Positions 34,753 to 44,582 of a stretch of DNA of 64,000 bases are shown here, one piece after another (within the stretch, counting starts at the first letter, position 1; each line of letters begins with the position of its first letter). Below the pieces are notes generated by a model, which saw only the letters and a list, made by a program, of their open reading frames with translations, was not told the DNA's origin and ran no database searches. Both the position numbers and the translations under genes were made by a program. Origin of the DNA: Daucus carota subsp. sativus (Eukaryota > Streptophyta > Magnoliopsida > Apiales > Apiaceae); contig NC_030383.2 of assembly GCF_001625215.2 (NCBI RefSeq), positions 63,354,949 to 63,418,948 of the forward strand, given 5' to 3'.

Positions 34753-35392
34753 TTTTTTTTTTTTTTTTGATGAAAAAAAAATATATTAAGATTGAACATC
34801 ATCGAACACAATCATCTGCAAATTGATAGGAACAGACCCCCTATCAATAACTCGATCTGGAAATGAATATGACTCCCTCGCTAGCAAGTGAGCGGCCATA
34901 TTAGCAGATCGTTTAATAAAAAAACAAAGCAATATTTAAATCCTTCACCAAATTTCTGCACTCCATTATTATATCGCCAAAAGGAGAGTGCATTGGAATC
35001 TTGCTTCGGATAGCCTGAACAACTGCTAGACAGTCCGACTCAATCATCACCTTTTCCCATCGATTTTCCTTGCTCCAGCTTAGAGCTTCTTTTACTGCTA
35101 TTGCCTCTGCAACATTTGGTCGAATGTTTCCTTGAAACAGCTTCGATTTCCCCTCCAGAACTTCACCTGAGCTATTTCTTGCTAACATCCCTACGCCATA
35201 CGCAGCTTCTTCAGCAAACATTGCAGCATCGACTGTTATCTTGACTTCATCATTCAAAGGTTTAACCCACTTATCTGCTCCGTCCCCAAGTTCTACAACC
35301 TGGTACAGAGCCTGTGAAGAAAAAGGTTGGGCATGCTTCCACTTTGCAAGATACTGCTTCATCGATGAAACTACAAAGTTAACCGAGGACTT
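34753..35392 (-). mobile_element. 5'-truncated LINE with RNase H domain
   Basis: Read on the minus strand, coding sequence (35362-34913) runs to a run of 17 A (34753-34769), the usual LINE tail. The encoded part is a plant-LINE C-terminal RNase H domain (VKITVDAAMF, NVAEAIAVKEALSW, VMIESDCLAVVQA) with the D-E-D residues. The insertion splits the conserved 3' flank of RLP-G: the flank stops at about 34752 and resumes at about 35393 (CCTTATATCTTGATC), as judged against 6040-6090. I could not define a target duplication. Confidence 0.85.
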
Positions 35393-35988
35393 TGTTATAA
35401 CCTTATATCTTGATCGATGTTAATGCAAATTAAAATGAATGAAAAAACAAAAAATTATGCATCGCATCCGCTCCTGCTGTACCAAGATCCATTAATTTAT
35501 TTTCTTTGGTTTCTTACATAACGATTTAATAGCACACTCCCACACTGTTTGAAAGATTTAATAATAAACTCGAGTTTTCCAGGACGGACACCAAATCCAC
35601 ATAGTCAATATCACACATTACCGTATTAATTTGGTGTCTGGTATGAATCATTTTGCCTGCAGATGTAAAGAAACAAGATATTAATCTTCTTTAAAAATTA
35701 CCATTTATATCTTAATATTAATAATCTTACCAGCCATATAGGATGTGAGCGGCAAGTGCAACAATAATACAGATTCTAAGAACTAATATAAAATTACTAG
35801 TTACTAGCAGAAATGCATATATAGGATGGAATGTGGAAGACAATGAACTTTATTATGATATATATGAGATTAATACAATTTAACTACAAAGTATTTTACT
35901 TTCAATTGCATTTGTATTAAATTTGATCTAGATGAACAAAACAGAATACACATGATCCCGAGACAACATTTTGTCAATGTTATCGTCT
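35393..35988. other. Space between the tails of RLP-G and RLP-H
   Basis: 35393-35550 is the second half of the RLP-G 3' flank. The rest is AT-rich. The two genes converge here. No further feature was seen. Confidence 0.45.
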
Positions 35989-38608
35989 TCATCGAACTCT
36001 CTTCTTCATGCGTGTCCTTATCAACTTCAGTTGCAGTAATTCAATGTATCTCACGAACCACCGAGGCTTTCCCATTTTGAAAGCAATGTATCCTGAAGAC
36101 AATCCGCATATCAATCCACATCCGTATCCCATCAGGATCAATTCCCAGTTGAGTCCATTGTGAACATCATCTTCATCATCACCATCATTTCCGACTTCTT
36201 GTGGTGGTGACACTGCATGCATGCATTTCTTCGTCAAAGGAAGTCCACACAAAGCTGAGTTACCCAAGTATGAATCATTTCCAAAAGTGCTGAACTGTCC
36301 TTTTAGAGGAATTTCTCCGGTAAGATGGTTTTCAGAGAGGTTCAAGACCGCAAAAAATGTCAAACTAGTTAATTGATTAGGAATAACACCTGACAATTGA
36401 TTCGATGACAAATCTAGAGATTGGAGCGTTTCCATATTCCCCAACACTGATGGGATAGGTCCTGTAAGACTATTATGAGATAAATTAAGCAAGGCGAGTG
36501 AACTAAGATCCCCAATGACCTTTGGGACTTTCCCTTGAAATTTGTTGCACGACAGATCAATGGCTGTGTAAATATAAAGGATTTCTTTCACTTCATACTC
36601 TGTGCCTTTCACACGTAATGGGACAGAAGCTTGGTAAAAGTACTGAAAATCTTCTTTTGAATTGTTATAATCATATCCCTTTCTAGTCGGTTTCATATAA
36701 TAAAAATATTGAATTGGCAAATTTCCAGTGAATTCATTGTTGGAGAGATCAACAATTCGCAACTTAGGAAAGGGATGTTTTGTACTACTGGCACTTACTT
36801 TACCATGAAGTCTATTTGATCGCAAGACAAGGACTTCTAGATTTTGAAGAGTACTTAGCCATGATGGAACGGTACCACTTATGTGGTTGTTTCCCATATC
36901 AAGAATTTTCAACTCCTTGCAGTTTGCCAAAGCTTGGGGCACCATTCCTTCAAAGTGATTGTTTTGCATGTTCAAAACTTCTAGGTGACAGGTATTGCTG
37001 AAGGTTGTTGGTATTATTCCTTGAAATTTATTATTACCGAGAACCATGGTATGCAGATTGTTGGCAAGCTTTCCCACACAATGTGGAAGTGCACCGCTTA
37101 ATCCATTATGCGATAGATCAAGAACCTCAATGGACGTGACATTGCAAATTGTTGAGGGAAACTCACCTGTTAAAAAATGTTGAAACTTTGGTCAATTTGT
37201 AACCATCTAATTACTGGCGTTAAAATAAAGGTGCATACTAAAGAAAATAGCACAAAGTGAAATAAAAACCTGTAAATTGGTTTCCACTTAAATCAATGTA
37301 AGTAAGATTCAGATTAGTATTTAATCCCAGAATGGTTCCTGAAAAAAGGTTGTCGCGACAATCCATGTATAACAAAGATTTAAGATTTTTCCAGAAGTCA
37401 CCAGGAATATTGCCAGTAAACTTGTTATTAGGTAGACCAAGAACCTCTAGATTACTGAGGTTAAAAACGGACTTCACAACTGGTCCAGTCAACTGATTAG
37501 AACCGAGAAGAAGTTGAGTCAGTAGCTTCAGGTTTCCAATCTCAGATGGTACATTTCCTGTCAGGTTATTGGAAAGAAGAACCAAAAGGTTGAGCTTAGT
37601 CAAGAGGCCCAGCTCGGAAGGAATATTGCCTGTAAGATTATTCATATCGAGATATAATTCGCTGAGATTAGTCAAAAGCCCCATCTCACGAGGAATATTG
37701 GAATTTAAATGGTTATACGAGAGATCTAGAATTTGAAGCTCCCTAAGTAGACCAATAGAAGAAGGTATACTTCCTACAAATGAATTAGCAAACAAGCTCA
37801 GATATTTAAGATCATGAAGCATCCCTATATTCTGGGGTATAGAACCTGAAAAGTTATTACTTGATAGCTCAAGATGTCTTATTCTGGAAAGATTGAGTAT
37901 ACTTGGCGGAAATGGCCCCTCAAAAGAATTTTCCATAATACTGAGGAATTTGAGATCTTGCAAATTATTAAATACTGATTCACGCACCATATCACCTGTT
38001 AGAAAGTTATGTGAAAGATCAAGTTTAGCCAGGTTATGACAATTGGATATGAACTCGGGAAATTCTGACACAAGATTATTGAATCTGACATTAAGTGTAG
38101 TCAAGAAAGGAATAGGAGAAAACTTGGACCAGTTTGGAGCTTCCAAGAGATTATATGAAAGGTCTAAGGTGCGCAATTTTTGAAGATGGCTAACCTGATA
38201 AGGAATGAAACCATTGAGACTATTAAAGCTGAAATCGAGATGTTGAAGCTCTGTTAAAGTACCAATCTCTGGTGGAATTGGACCTGTGAAACTGTTGCCA
38301 CTGATGGTAAAATTGTTGAGACTTGGAAACAAATTGAAGCGGAACTCAGCTAGCGTTCCTTCAAGTTGTTTTCGTGAAAGGTTGATTTCAGATACTAAAG
38401 CCTCGGAGTTACAGGTAATGCCAGTCCAGTTAAAAAGATTATTGAGATTGGTTGAGGACCAAGATTCGAGAAACGAGGACGGGGATAGGCTATCCTTCCA
38501 CTTCACTAGAGCTTCCCCTTCTTTTCTTGTTGCGAGGCTGGATGGAAGCAAGAGGAGGAAGAATACAAGTATAAGAAGGTGACAATAAGGCATTTCAAAG
38601 TGCTTCAT
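35989..38608 (-). CDS. RLP-H: intact LRR receptor-like protein on the opposite strand
   Basis: Minus-strand LRR receptor-like protein of 838 residues from exons 38608-37270 and 37166-35989 (intron GT-AG, same position and phase as the plus-strand copies). It has a signal peptide (LLILVFFLLLLPSSLA), about 25 LRRs, an island (YFYQASVPLRVKGTEYEV, ILYIYTAIDLSCNKF), an acidic spacer (DGDDEDDVHNG), a helix near 788-809 with GYGCGLICG, and the longest and most basic tail of the cluster (about 29 residues, ending RTRMKKRVR). The N-cap motif reads LFNWTGITC: the first cysteine of the conserved CxWxGxxC pair is phenylalanine, unlike every other copy. LRRs 10-16 (GNIPSELGLLTKLNLLVL and similar) are more regular than in D or F. 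It is the most diverged complete member. Confidence 0.92.
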
Positions 38609-38639
38609 GTTTTATACTCCAGTAGTATTATGCACACTT

Positions 38640-38648
38640 CTATTTATA
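38640..38648 (-). promoter_or_regulatory. TATA box of RLP-H
   Basis: On the minus strand TATAAATAG is followed by AAGTGTGCATAATAC, the same core as before RLP-D, 31 bp ahead of the ATG at 38608. Confidence 0.7.
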
Positions 38649-41056
38649 TCTCAGATTTCTTAAAAAATTTGCACTGTGTCAGAAAGAACACTCGGTTTTT
38701 TTAATATCAGAGATTATGATAATTATTGCATCTCCACAGAAATCACTAATAAAGAAAGAATCCACCACAAATAAGTTATGATTTTATTAAAGACAATGAG
38801 CGTGTCTTGGATTACCATGTGGACTTTTGAATGTGTGAAATTAACTAATTCAACTCTGTGAAAGGCAGTATGCACACTGCTAATTAATCAAAATGACCTG
38901 AGCGGAAGGTGTGGCAATAAAAAAATAATGAAACAAATGGAAAAAGGAATATCGGCAATTTTGGATAATGGATGGGGTTGGTGGAGTTGTCTTACCGATC
39001 TACTTTTAGTTTTTGGATCAATCCTAACCGGAAAAGGGTCGAAAATATTAATCAAACTTCTCAAACTCATATCTGAAATGTCATATGTGAAGAGCTTGTT
39101 CATGAAATCGAGGATATGAATTTTTTATATTTAAAAGAGGAGGCAGGTATTAAGTATGAATATAGATGAATAAATCTTTTTTTATATTTTTTTTTACATT
39201 TTTTATAATTATATATAAAGTAATGAATCATAAATGTATAAAAATATTAATTAGTATAATATTTAAAATATATAACATAAAAATATTATAAATCACACAT
39301 ATTAATACATCACTCAACACTCTATGCCTCTAAACCCAATTCATTTTTCCCATTACTACTCGATTCAAAAATAATGCACATCTATTATTTGGATTATATA
39401 TATATTTCACCATTTTTTTTAAATTCATTTTGATAATCAGTTAGCTATATTTTTAAATTATATGACTAGTAAATAAATACATATACATGTATATAGACAA
39501 ATGATATATGGTTTCATCATATTATCAAGTCCATTCACAGGTATGTCCTATTCAAGTGATAGACGTATTTTTAACTGCATAATGTTCGGTGGCTTCCAAT
39601 CATTTTTCAAAATAAAGGTCGTCTTTTCTCATTTAAAAGTACTGTATTAAAGTTCGACTTTAAAGAAAAATTTATGTTTTTGTTATACAAAAATTCCAAA
39701 AGGTTTAGAAAGTTTTGAGCTATGACTTTGAAATTGTTTGTCGTTAAAAATAAAGATTGTCACTTTTTAAGTTATATATTAACATATGTACGTCCTGTGG
39801 TGGTAATTAATTTGTTATTTTATTCGTGAAGTGTTGCACACGATATTTCTGTAAAAGTAAAAGTCGTTGGAATTTGCATGATAGCATGATGAATATTTGA
39901 AGTTTCAGTTAAAAATTTCACCAAAACATTTTACTTGTGGCTTAAGGCCCGGATTGACCAATTCCGCTTATCACATTTCTAATCGACCAATTCGGCTTAA
40001 ATAAATTATATATGAACTATATATTATTTATAAATAATAACAAATTGTTTTTTATTTTGATTTTATACAGATCCTAGATAAAATTTCGTAGAGTTAATAT
40101 AGAGTTTTTAGAATTTAAGCATAATGATTCAAATCTCATGAATTTTGATGAGCTTTCAAAATATTAATTTAACATACACAGAACAATCCTACAAAATACA
40201 TCAATTTATGAAGTCCAAAAAAATCATCAAACATTTGAATACCATCAGATTTTAATGGATTTCAAATAATCCCAATTAAATACTATCGAATTTTGTAACA
40301 TAATTTAAAATCTTGATTATATATCACCAAATTTTATATCATAATTTAAGATTTCAATTAAATACCCAAAGATTCTAATACTCATTTTCTAAAATTTGAA
40401 TTAGGTACATCCAGATTTCATGAATAAAAAAAAATCTTTTTTCTTAAAAAAAAAAAAAGAATCTTTTAAAATCTCGGGTGAATATAGCCCTTGATGGCAC
40501 AACAGCTTCTATCCAATTTCCTGAGTTGGTGGTGGGGGGCCGGTGCTTCTTGTGTTTCTTCCTGAGTTGGTGGTGGGGGGCCGTGCTTCTTGTGTTTCTT
40601 TCTTTTCATTATTGCCATTGTTATTTAGGTCCTTCCTTCTGGGCTCCTCTCATTTGATTGATCAGCTGAATTAGGCAAAGTTTACATATGCTCATGATCA
40701 TAGTCTCCCATATGCGCATTATAGTTTATAATTATAATGTTAACGGGGATTTGTTTTTGTTTGTTTTTTTTGCTAAATATTAACGGAGATTTAAGTTCCA
40801 TTTCCCATTAATAATAATATAAAATTTAATAAAATAATATTTTTAAGAGTAATTCATGCTAGTCATCCAAATACGTAGAAAAAAATAACAAACAACATCA
40901 TTCATTCACACATTCAGATTAACTCATAAGTTCACTCATCCAGAAATAATCATCCAGATTTAACAAATGACCCTTTTGACGGACTCTTTTCGAGTCTTCC
41001 GAGGACCCATCTGCACACTAATTTGTCCCCCTAACTAAAAAATCAACGATTTTACT
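38649..41056. other. Gene-free stretch between RLP-H and RLP-I
   Basis: AT-rich sequence. A tandem duplication of 40-41 bp (CCTGAGTTGGTGGTGGGGGG...) lies at 40520-40600. 40980-41010 carries one CTTTTCGAGTCTTCCGAGGA block of the recurrent module. No coding sequence is supported. Confidence 0.5.
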
Positions 41057-41280
41057 CTCTCTTTTTTCTAATGACGTTTTGATTTTTGACACATATTTTT
41101 ATATGGATTGATTGTATAGTAAAAATAATTATTCTTGATTAATCTTTTGTGGAAAAAAATTGGTTATATATTTTTATTCAAAAAAAGAAAATTTACAAAA
41201 ATAATATTTTTAACTACCCAGTCAAAATACTTGAAAGTGTGTGTTAAAATCAAAGCGTTACATAAAAAACACGGAGGGAG
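41057..41280. mobile_element. Stowaway-like MITE, degenerate
   Basis: The left part has GACGTTTTGATTTTTGACAC and the right part has GTGTGTTAAAATCAAAGCGT followed by ACACGGAGGGAGCATG. The ends form an imperfect inverted repeat. Confidence 0.55.
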
Positions 41281-41321
41281 CATGTACTAACTGTTTCCAT
41301 AATAGTTTATAAGTATCAATA

Positions 41322-41545
41322 AAACTCCCGTTTTTTACATGACACTTTGACTTTTGGCACACACTTATAATATTTTGACCAGTAGTTAAAAGTATTATTT
41401 TTAAAATTTATTTTTTTGAACAAAAATGTAAAACCAAAAGTTTCATTCAAAAAAGAATTTAATCAAAAACAATAATGTTTACTCTCGGTCTACCCATCTA
41501 AAATGTGTCAAAAATCAAAACATCGTATAAAAAAATAAATGGATA
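41322..41545. mobile_element. Stowaway-like MITE, degenerate
   Basis: AACTCCCGTTTTTTACATGA at the left, with CTTTGACTTTTGGCACACAC, and ATGTGTCAAAAATCAAAACA at the right. Same family as its neighbour at 41057-41280 and as 14609-14840. Confidence 0.55.
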
Positions 41546-41635
41546 TATATTTTTTCCATAGAATATAAATAGTTGGGGGTACTAACAAAACCTCTAGTCA
41601 AATTAATTAATACATGAGTTATAAGGCTTATAAGT

Positions 41636-41644
41636 TATAAATAG
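41636..41644 (+). promoter_or_regulatory. TATA box of RLP-I
   Basis: TATAAATAG followed by AAGTGTAGTATTGGG, 39 bp before the ATG at 41684. Confidence 0.6.
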
Positions 41645-41683
41645 AAGTGTAGTATTGGGTTGATGGTCAAGTTGAGTGGAAAT

Positions 41684-42057
41684 ATGGTACACTTTGTAAA
41701 GCCTTGTTATCCTCTTCTCTTTGTTTTCTTTCTCTCATTACTTCAATCCATTCTAACAACACAAGAGGGAGAAGCTCTTGTGAAATGGAAGAATAGCCTA
41801 GCCCCCTCTTCTTTTCTCGACTCTTGGTCCCTAACCAATCTCGATAATCTTTGTAACTGGACTGGCATTACTTGTAACTCTGCAGGTTCAGTCTCTAAGA
41901 TTAACCTTTTTGAGAAACAACTTGATGGAATGCTGTTTGAGTTTGGTTTCACTTCATTTCCAAATCTCAACAATCTCACCCTTGCAAACAACTTCTTCTC
42001 GGGTCCGATACCATCAGCCATTGAGAATTTAACACAGCTTCAGTATCTTGATTTAAC
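41684..42057 (+). pseudogene. RLP-I: 5' fragment of an LRR receptor-like protein
   Basis: It encodes a signal peptide (MVHFVKPCYPLLFVFFLSLL), the N-cap CNWTGITC, and two LRRs up to LTQLQYLDL. Homology ends at about 42057, where the 3' end of a small gene on the other strand begins. The plus-strand frame continues for some 40 meaningless residues (antisense of that gene). No other exon follows. The promoter and leader are of the normal family type, so the fragment may be transcribed. Confidence 0.85.
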
Positions 42058-42318
42058 TTACTCTTCAGAATCGATAAGTTTGGAACACGTAGATTTAGCA
42101 CAAGACGAAGGCCACACATGCGCATCGTCTGATGCAGCTATGGTGCCTTTACAGTTGCTCATATATATAGTGAAACAATAAGGATCAACTCCTCCATTGT
42201 GCGTACACATTTTCATACAAGCTATAAAGCATGGTGATGGAGTCTTTGCAATCTCGTCACGACGAGCACATCCGATCATTATAAACTCTAGCAGGATCAT
42301 CCAAGTAATAGTTTTCAT
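42058..42318 (-). CDS. Small secreted cysteine-rich peptide (thionin-like?)
   Basis: A minus-strand frame of 86 residues from ATG 42318 to TAA 42058. The first 18-24 residues are a plausible signal peptide (MKTITWMILLEFIMIGCA). The mature part has seven cysteines spaced C-x3-C-x3-C-x9-C-x7-C-x16-C-x4-C (PCFIACMKMC, PYCFTIYMSNC, SSCAKSTC). This looks like a plant cysteine-rich or thionin-like peptide, but I cannot name a family. Upstream on the same strand, CATATATATACAC (42377-42365) is a good TATA box about 50 bp before the ATG. Its stop codon sits exactly at the break in RLP-I, so the gene piece was inserted or joined there. An alternative start at 42351 would add 11 residues before the signal peptide. 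Whether it is expressed or has lost a second exon cannot be seen. Confidence 0.6.
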   Translation of the reverse strand: MKTITWMILLEFIMIGCARRDEIAKTPSPCFIACMKMCTHNGGVDPYCFTIYMSNCKGTIAASDDAHVWPSSCAKSTCSKLIDSEE

Positions 42319-42399
42319 AATGATATTAATTATCATTGTGAATAGTTGCATTAGTTATGTATGTGTGTATATATATGTAATGAATTTTGCGGTTGAGAA

Positions 42400-43040
42400 T
42401 ATCTATTAGATTTTGTATATCCATAACAATTATTAAAATTTAAACAATAATATCCATTATTGGTTGTGGTTTGACTATTGTAGTAGTCGAAGAAATCTAT
42501 GCAAGTGAAATCTATATTATATTTTAAAAAAATTATACATGAAATACAAAAAGTTTTTTTAAGAATGTCGTTAAAAATTGTTATTTTGTACGAAAAAATG
42601 CTGATAAAAAAAGTGTTATACAAAAAAATGCTGATAATTTATTTTTTTTAGAAATCAGATATGACAGTTTCCCACAAAAGCTAAAAAAACAGTTTTCCGT
42701 AATAATATGGGAGGAGAAAAACTGTTTGTAGATTTATAGAACAAATTTTCACATGTTTTTCGGTAAAAAACTGCTGTTGTTGTCTTCGAAAGTAATGCCA
42801 AACAGTGCCGAAATCATTTTGCAGGTAGTTAATCTCACTTCCATATAATATACTCCTATATATTACTGAAAAAACATGAAATGATGCAAATCTCATACTA
42901 TTGACAACAGGGTAAACTTCTTGCAATACTTTGAGCTGCAAAATCCATCAAATTTTTTGATTTATCAATGTAACTGTTTGACAGAGTACTTCCAAGCTAA
43001 GTATCAAAAATCACTACCTTACGAAATATATCTCACCCTA
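42400..43040. other. AT-rich spacer, no gene
   Basis: 42660-42790 contains AACAGTTTTCCGTAAT and AAAAACTGCTGTTG stretches that look partly inverted, but no clear element ends. No coding sequence was recognised. Confidence 0.35.
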
Positions 43041-43044
43041 CCTT

Positions 43045-43319
43045 CTCTGCTTAACTGTTTCGAGTACTTTTACCAAGCATATTTTCCATTAAGCGTTAAA
43101 GGCACAGAATAAGGATCACCTATCCCATCAGTGCTGGGGAATATGGAACCATCTTATCAATTAACAGCCTACCCCTGAATTTGTTTCTTGGTTCTTGGTC
43201 ACTAATTAATCTCACTTATCTTTGTAATTAAGTGGACTGGCATTGTATGCAACTCTGCAGGTTCAGTCAGTAAGATTAATCTTCAAGAACTCACAGGAAC
43301 ACTTGCTAACCTCGGTTTC
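43045..43319 (+). pseudogene. RLP-J, left part (scrambled fragments)
   Basis: 43060-43112 encodes a piece of the island (FEYFYQAYFPLSVKGTE). It is followed at 43120-43150 by a PIPSVLGNME-like scrap, then at 43160-43319 by an N-cap-like region (SWSLINLTYLCN, broken by a stop) and a first LRR start. Exon-2 material thus precedes exon-1 material, so two different copies are probably fused. It is cut at 43319 by the Copia element. Confidence 0.7.
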
Positions 43320-44523
43320 TGATACTCTCGAGATTTTGATGATCACACTAACAGCAACTTGATAACATAAAACTGTACTCTGGTAGCTAGCTGAGAACGA
43401 GATTATAACTGTGCTAACAGCTAATGTCTTTTGAAGTTATCATTGTTCTGTCAGCAAGCTTACAGGAATATTGACAGACTATCAGCAAGCTCACAGTGTA
43501 CTGACAGGATGCTTATCGGATAAAGATCAAGTCCTATTTTCAAGGAGATTTATTAGGGAACGTTTTGTGAGGACTCTAATACATATATATACAGTATATA
43601 AATATTAGAGCTCATCTTTTATCAAAGAGTTTTATTCAAAATCGTTTTCCTAAAATATAGGAGTTGATTTCAAACCTTGTTTATCCTTTTAGACTCCTAC
43701 TTCTATTCAAACTGTTTTGTTTTATAAACAAACGTTTACTGAGTTGTTTCAAACGTCTTTATGCTTTTACTCAGTAAAAATACATTGTTCAAACGTTCAT
43801 TATTCAAGCAAATTAAACGTGAGGTTGTTGGGCCAAGAACGTTGGATAGTTTGTTGAGTTATGACCGTTTGGAATGATGGTATATAAACTTGAGTGTGGT
43901 TTCCGTTTTGGTAGAGAAGGAGAACACACTTCAAGCTTCTGAAATACAACACACTTTCATTGCAAAATCTTCACTTGAGCTCTAGTACTTATATTTGATT
44001 ATATATCTATATTGAGTTCATAGTTTCGGTTGTATTACACTCATACATTGTATTGTTCAAAGTGTAAAGGTTTGTTGCTGTGTATCGAGCTTGTGAAACA
44101 AGGGAACAAGGGGACTAGTTAGCTAGAAGAGTATACTTGGGAAGTATAGGTCTTGGAGAGCTTTTGGTTCGTGGTTCAGGGGTTTCAGCAAGCTGATAAC
44201 AGGAACAAGGGATAAAGGGAGTTATATTATTGAATCATTGTAATCGTTAACATTATTTGATTAATAATATAATCTCTTACCAGTTGGTAGGGGACCAGGA
44301 CGTAGACCATTAGGGTTAGGGGTCGAACCTGGCTAAAATTCTCTGTGTTGCTAGCTTACTGATTATATCTGTTTTGCATTGCATCTGCATTGTTAGCTAG
44401 CTGACTGTTTACTCTGAAATTAACAGCAAGCTGTCTGTGACAGTTTAACTATTCGGTAACAATTAAAAATCGGTCATATTAGCCATAACACCTATTCACC
44501 CCCCCTCTAGGTGTGTAATTTCA
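43320..44523 (+). repeat. 5' LTR
   Basis: 1,204 bp, TG...CA ends (TGATACTCTCGAG ... GTGTGTAATTTCA). A TATATAAAC box at 43881-43889 probably sets the transcription start about 30 bp downstream. It contains four CAGCAAGCT motifs (43452, 43483, 44186, 44424). Confidence 0.95.
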
Positions 44524-44525
44524 AT

Positions 44526-44537
44526 TGGTATCAGAGC
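44526..44537 (+). promoter_or_regulatory. Primer binding site
   Basis: TGGTATCAGAGC, complementary to the 3' end of plant initiator methionine tRNA, starts two bases after the 5' LTR. Confidence 0.9.
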
Positions 44538-44582
44538 TGTGTTTGTACTAATACTTCTGTAACAGGAATAGTATCGATCGAT

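Noticed and set aside
38888-39119. Two overlapping small open frames upstream of RLP-H
   Set aside because: No start context, homology or codon bias; likely chance.
44281-44335. B-box-like GGGTCGAACCTGG in the Copia LTR
   Set aside because: There is no A box at a suitable distance, and the string is part of both identical LTRs; no evidence for a pol III gene.
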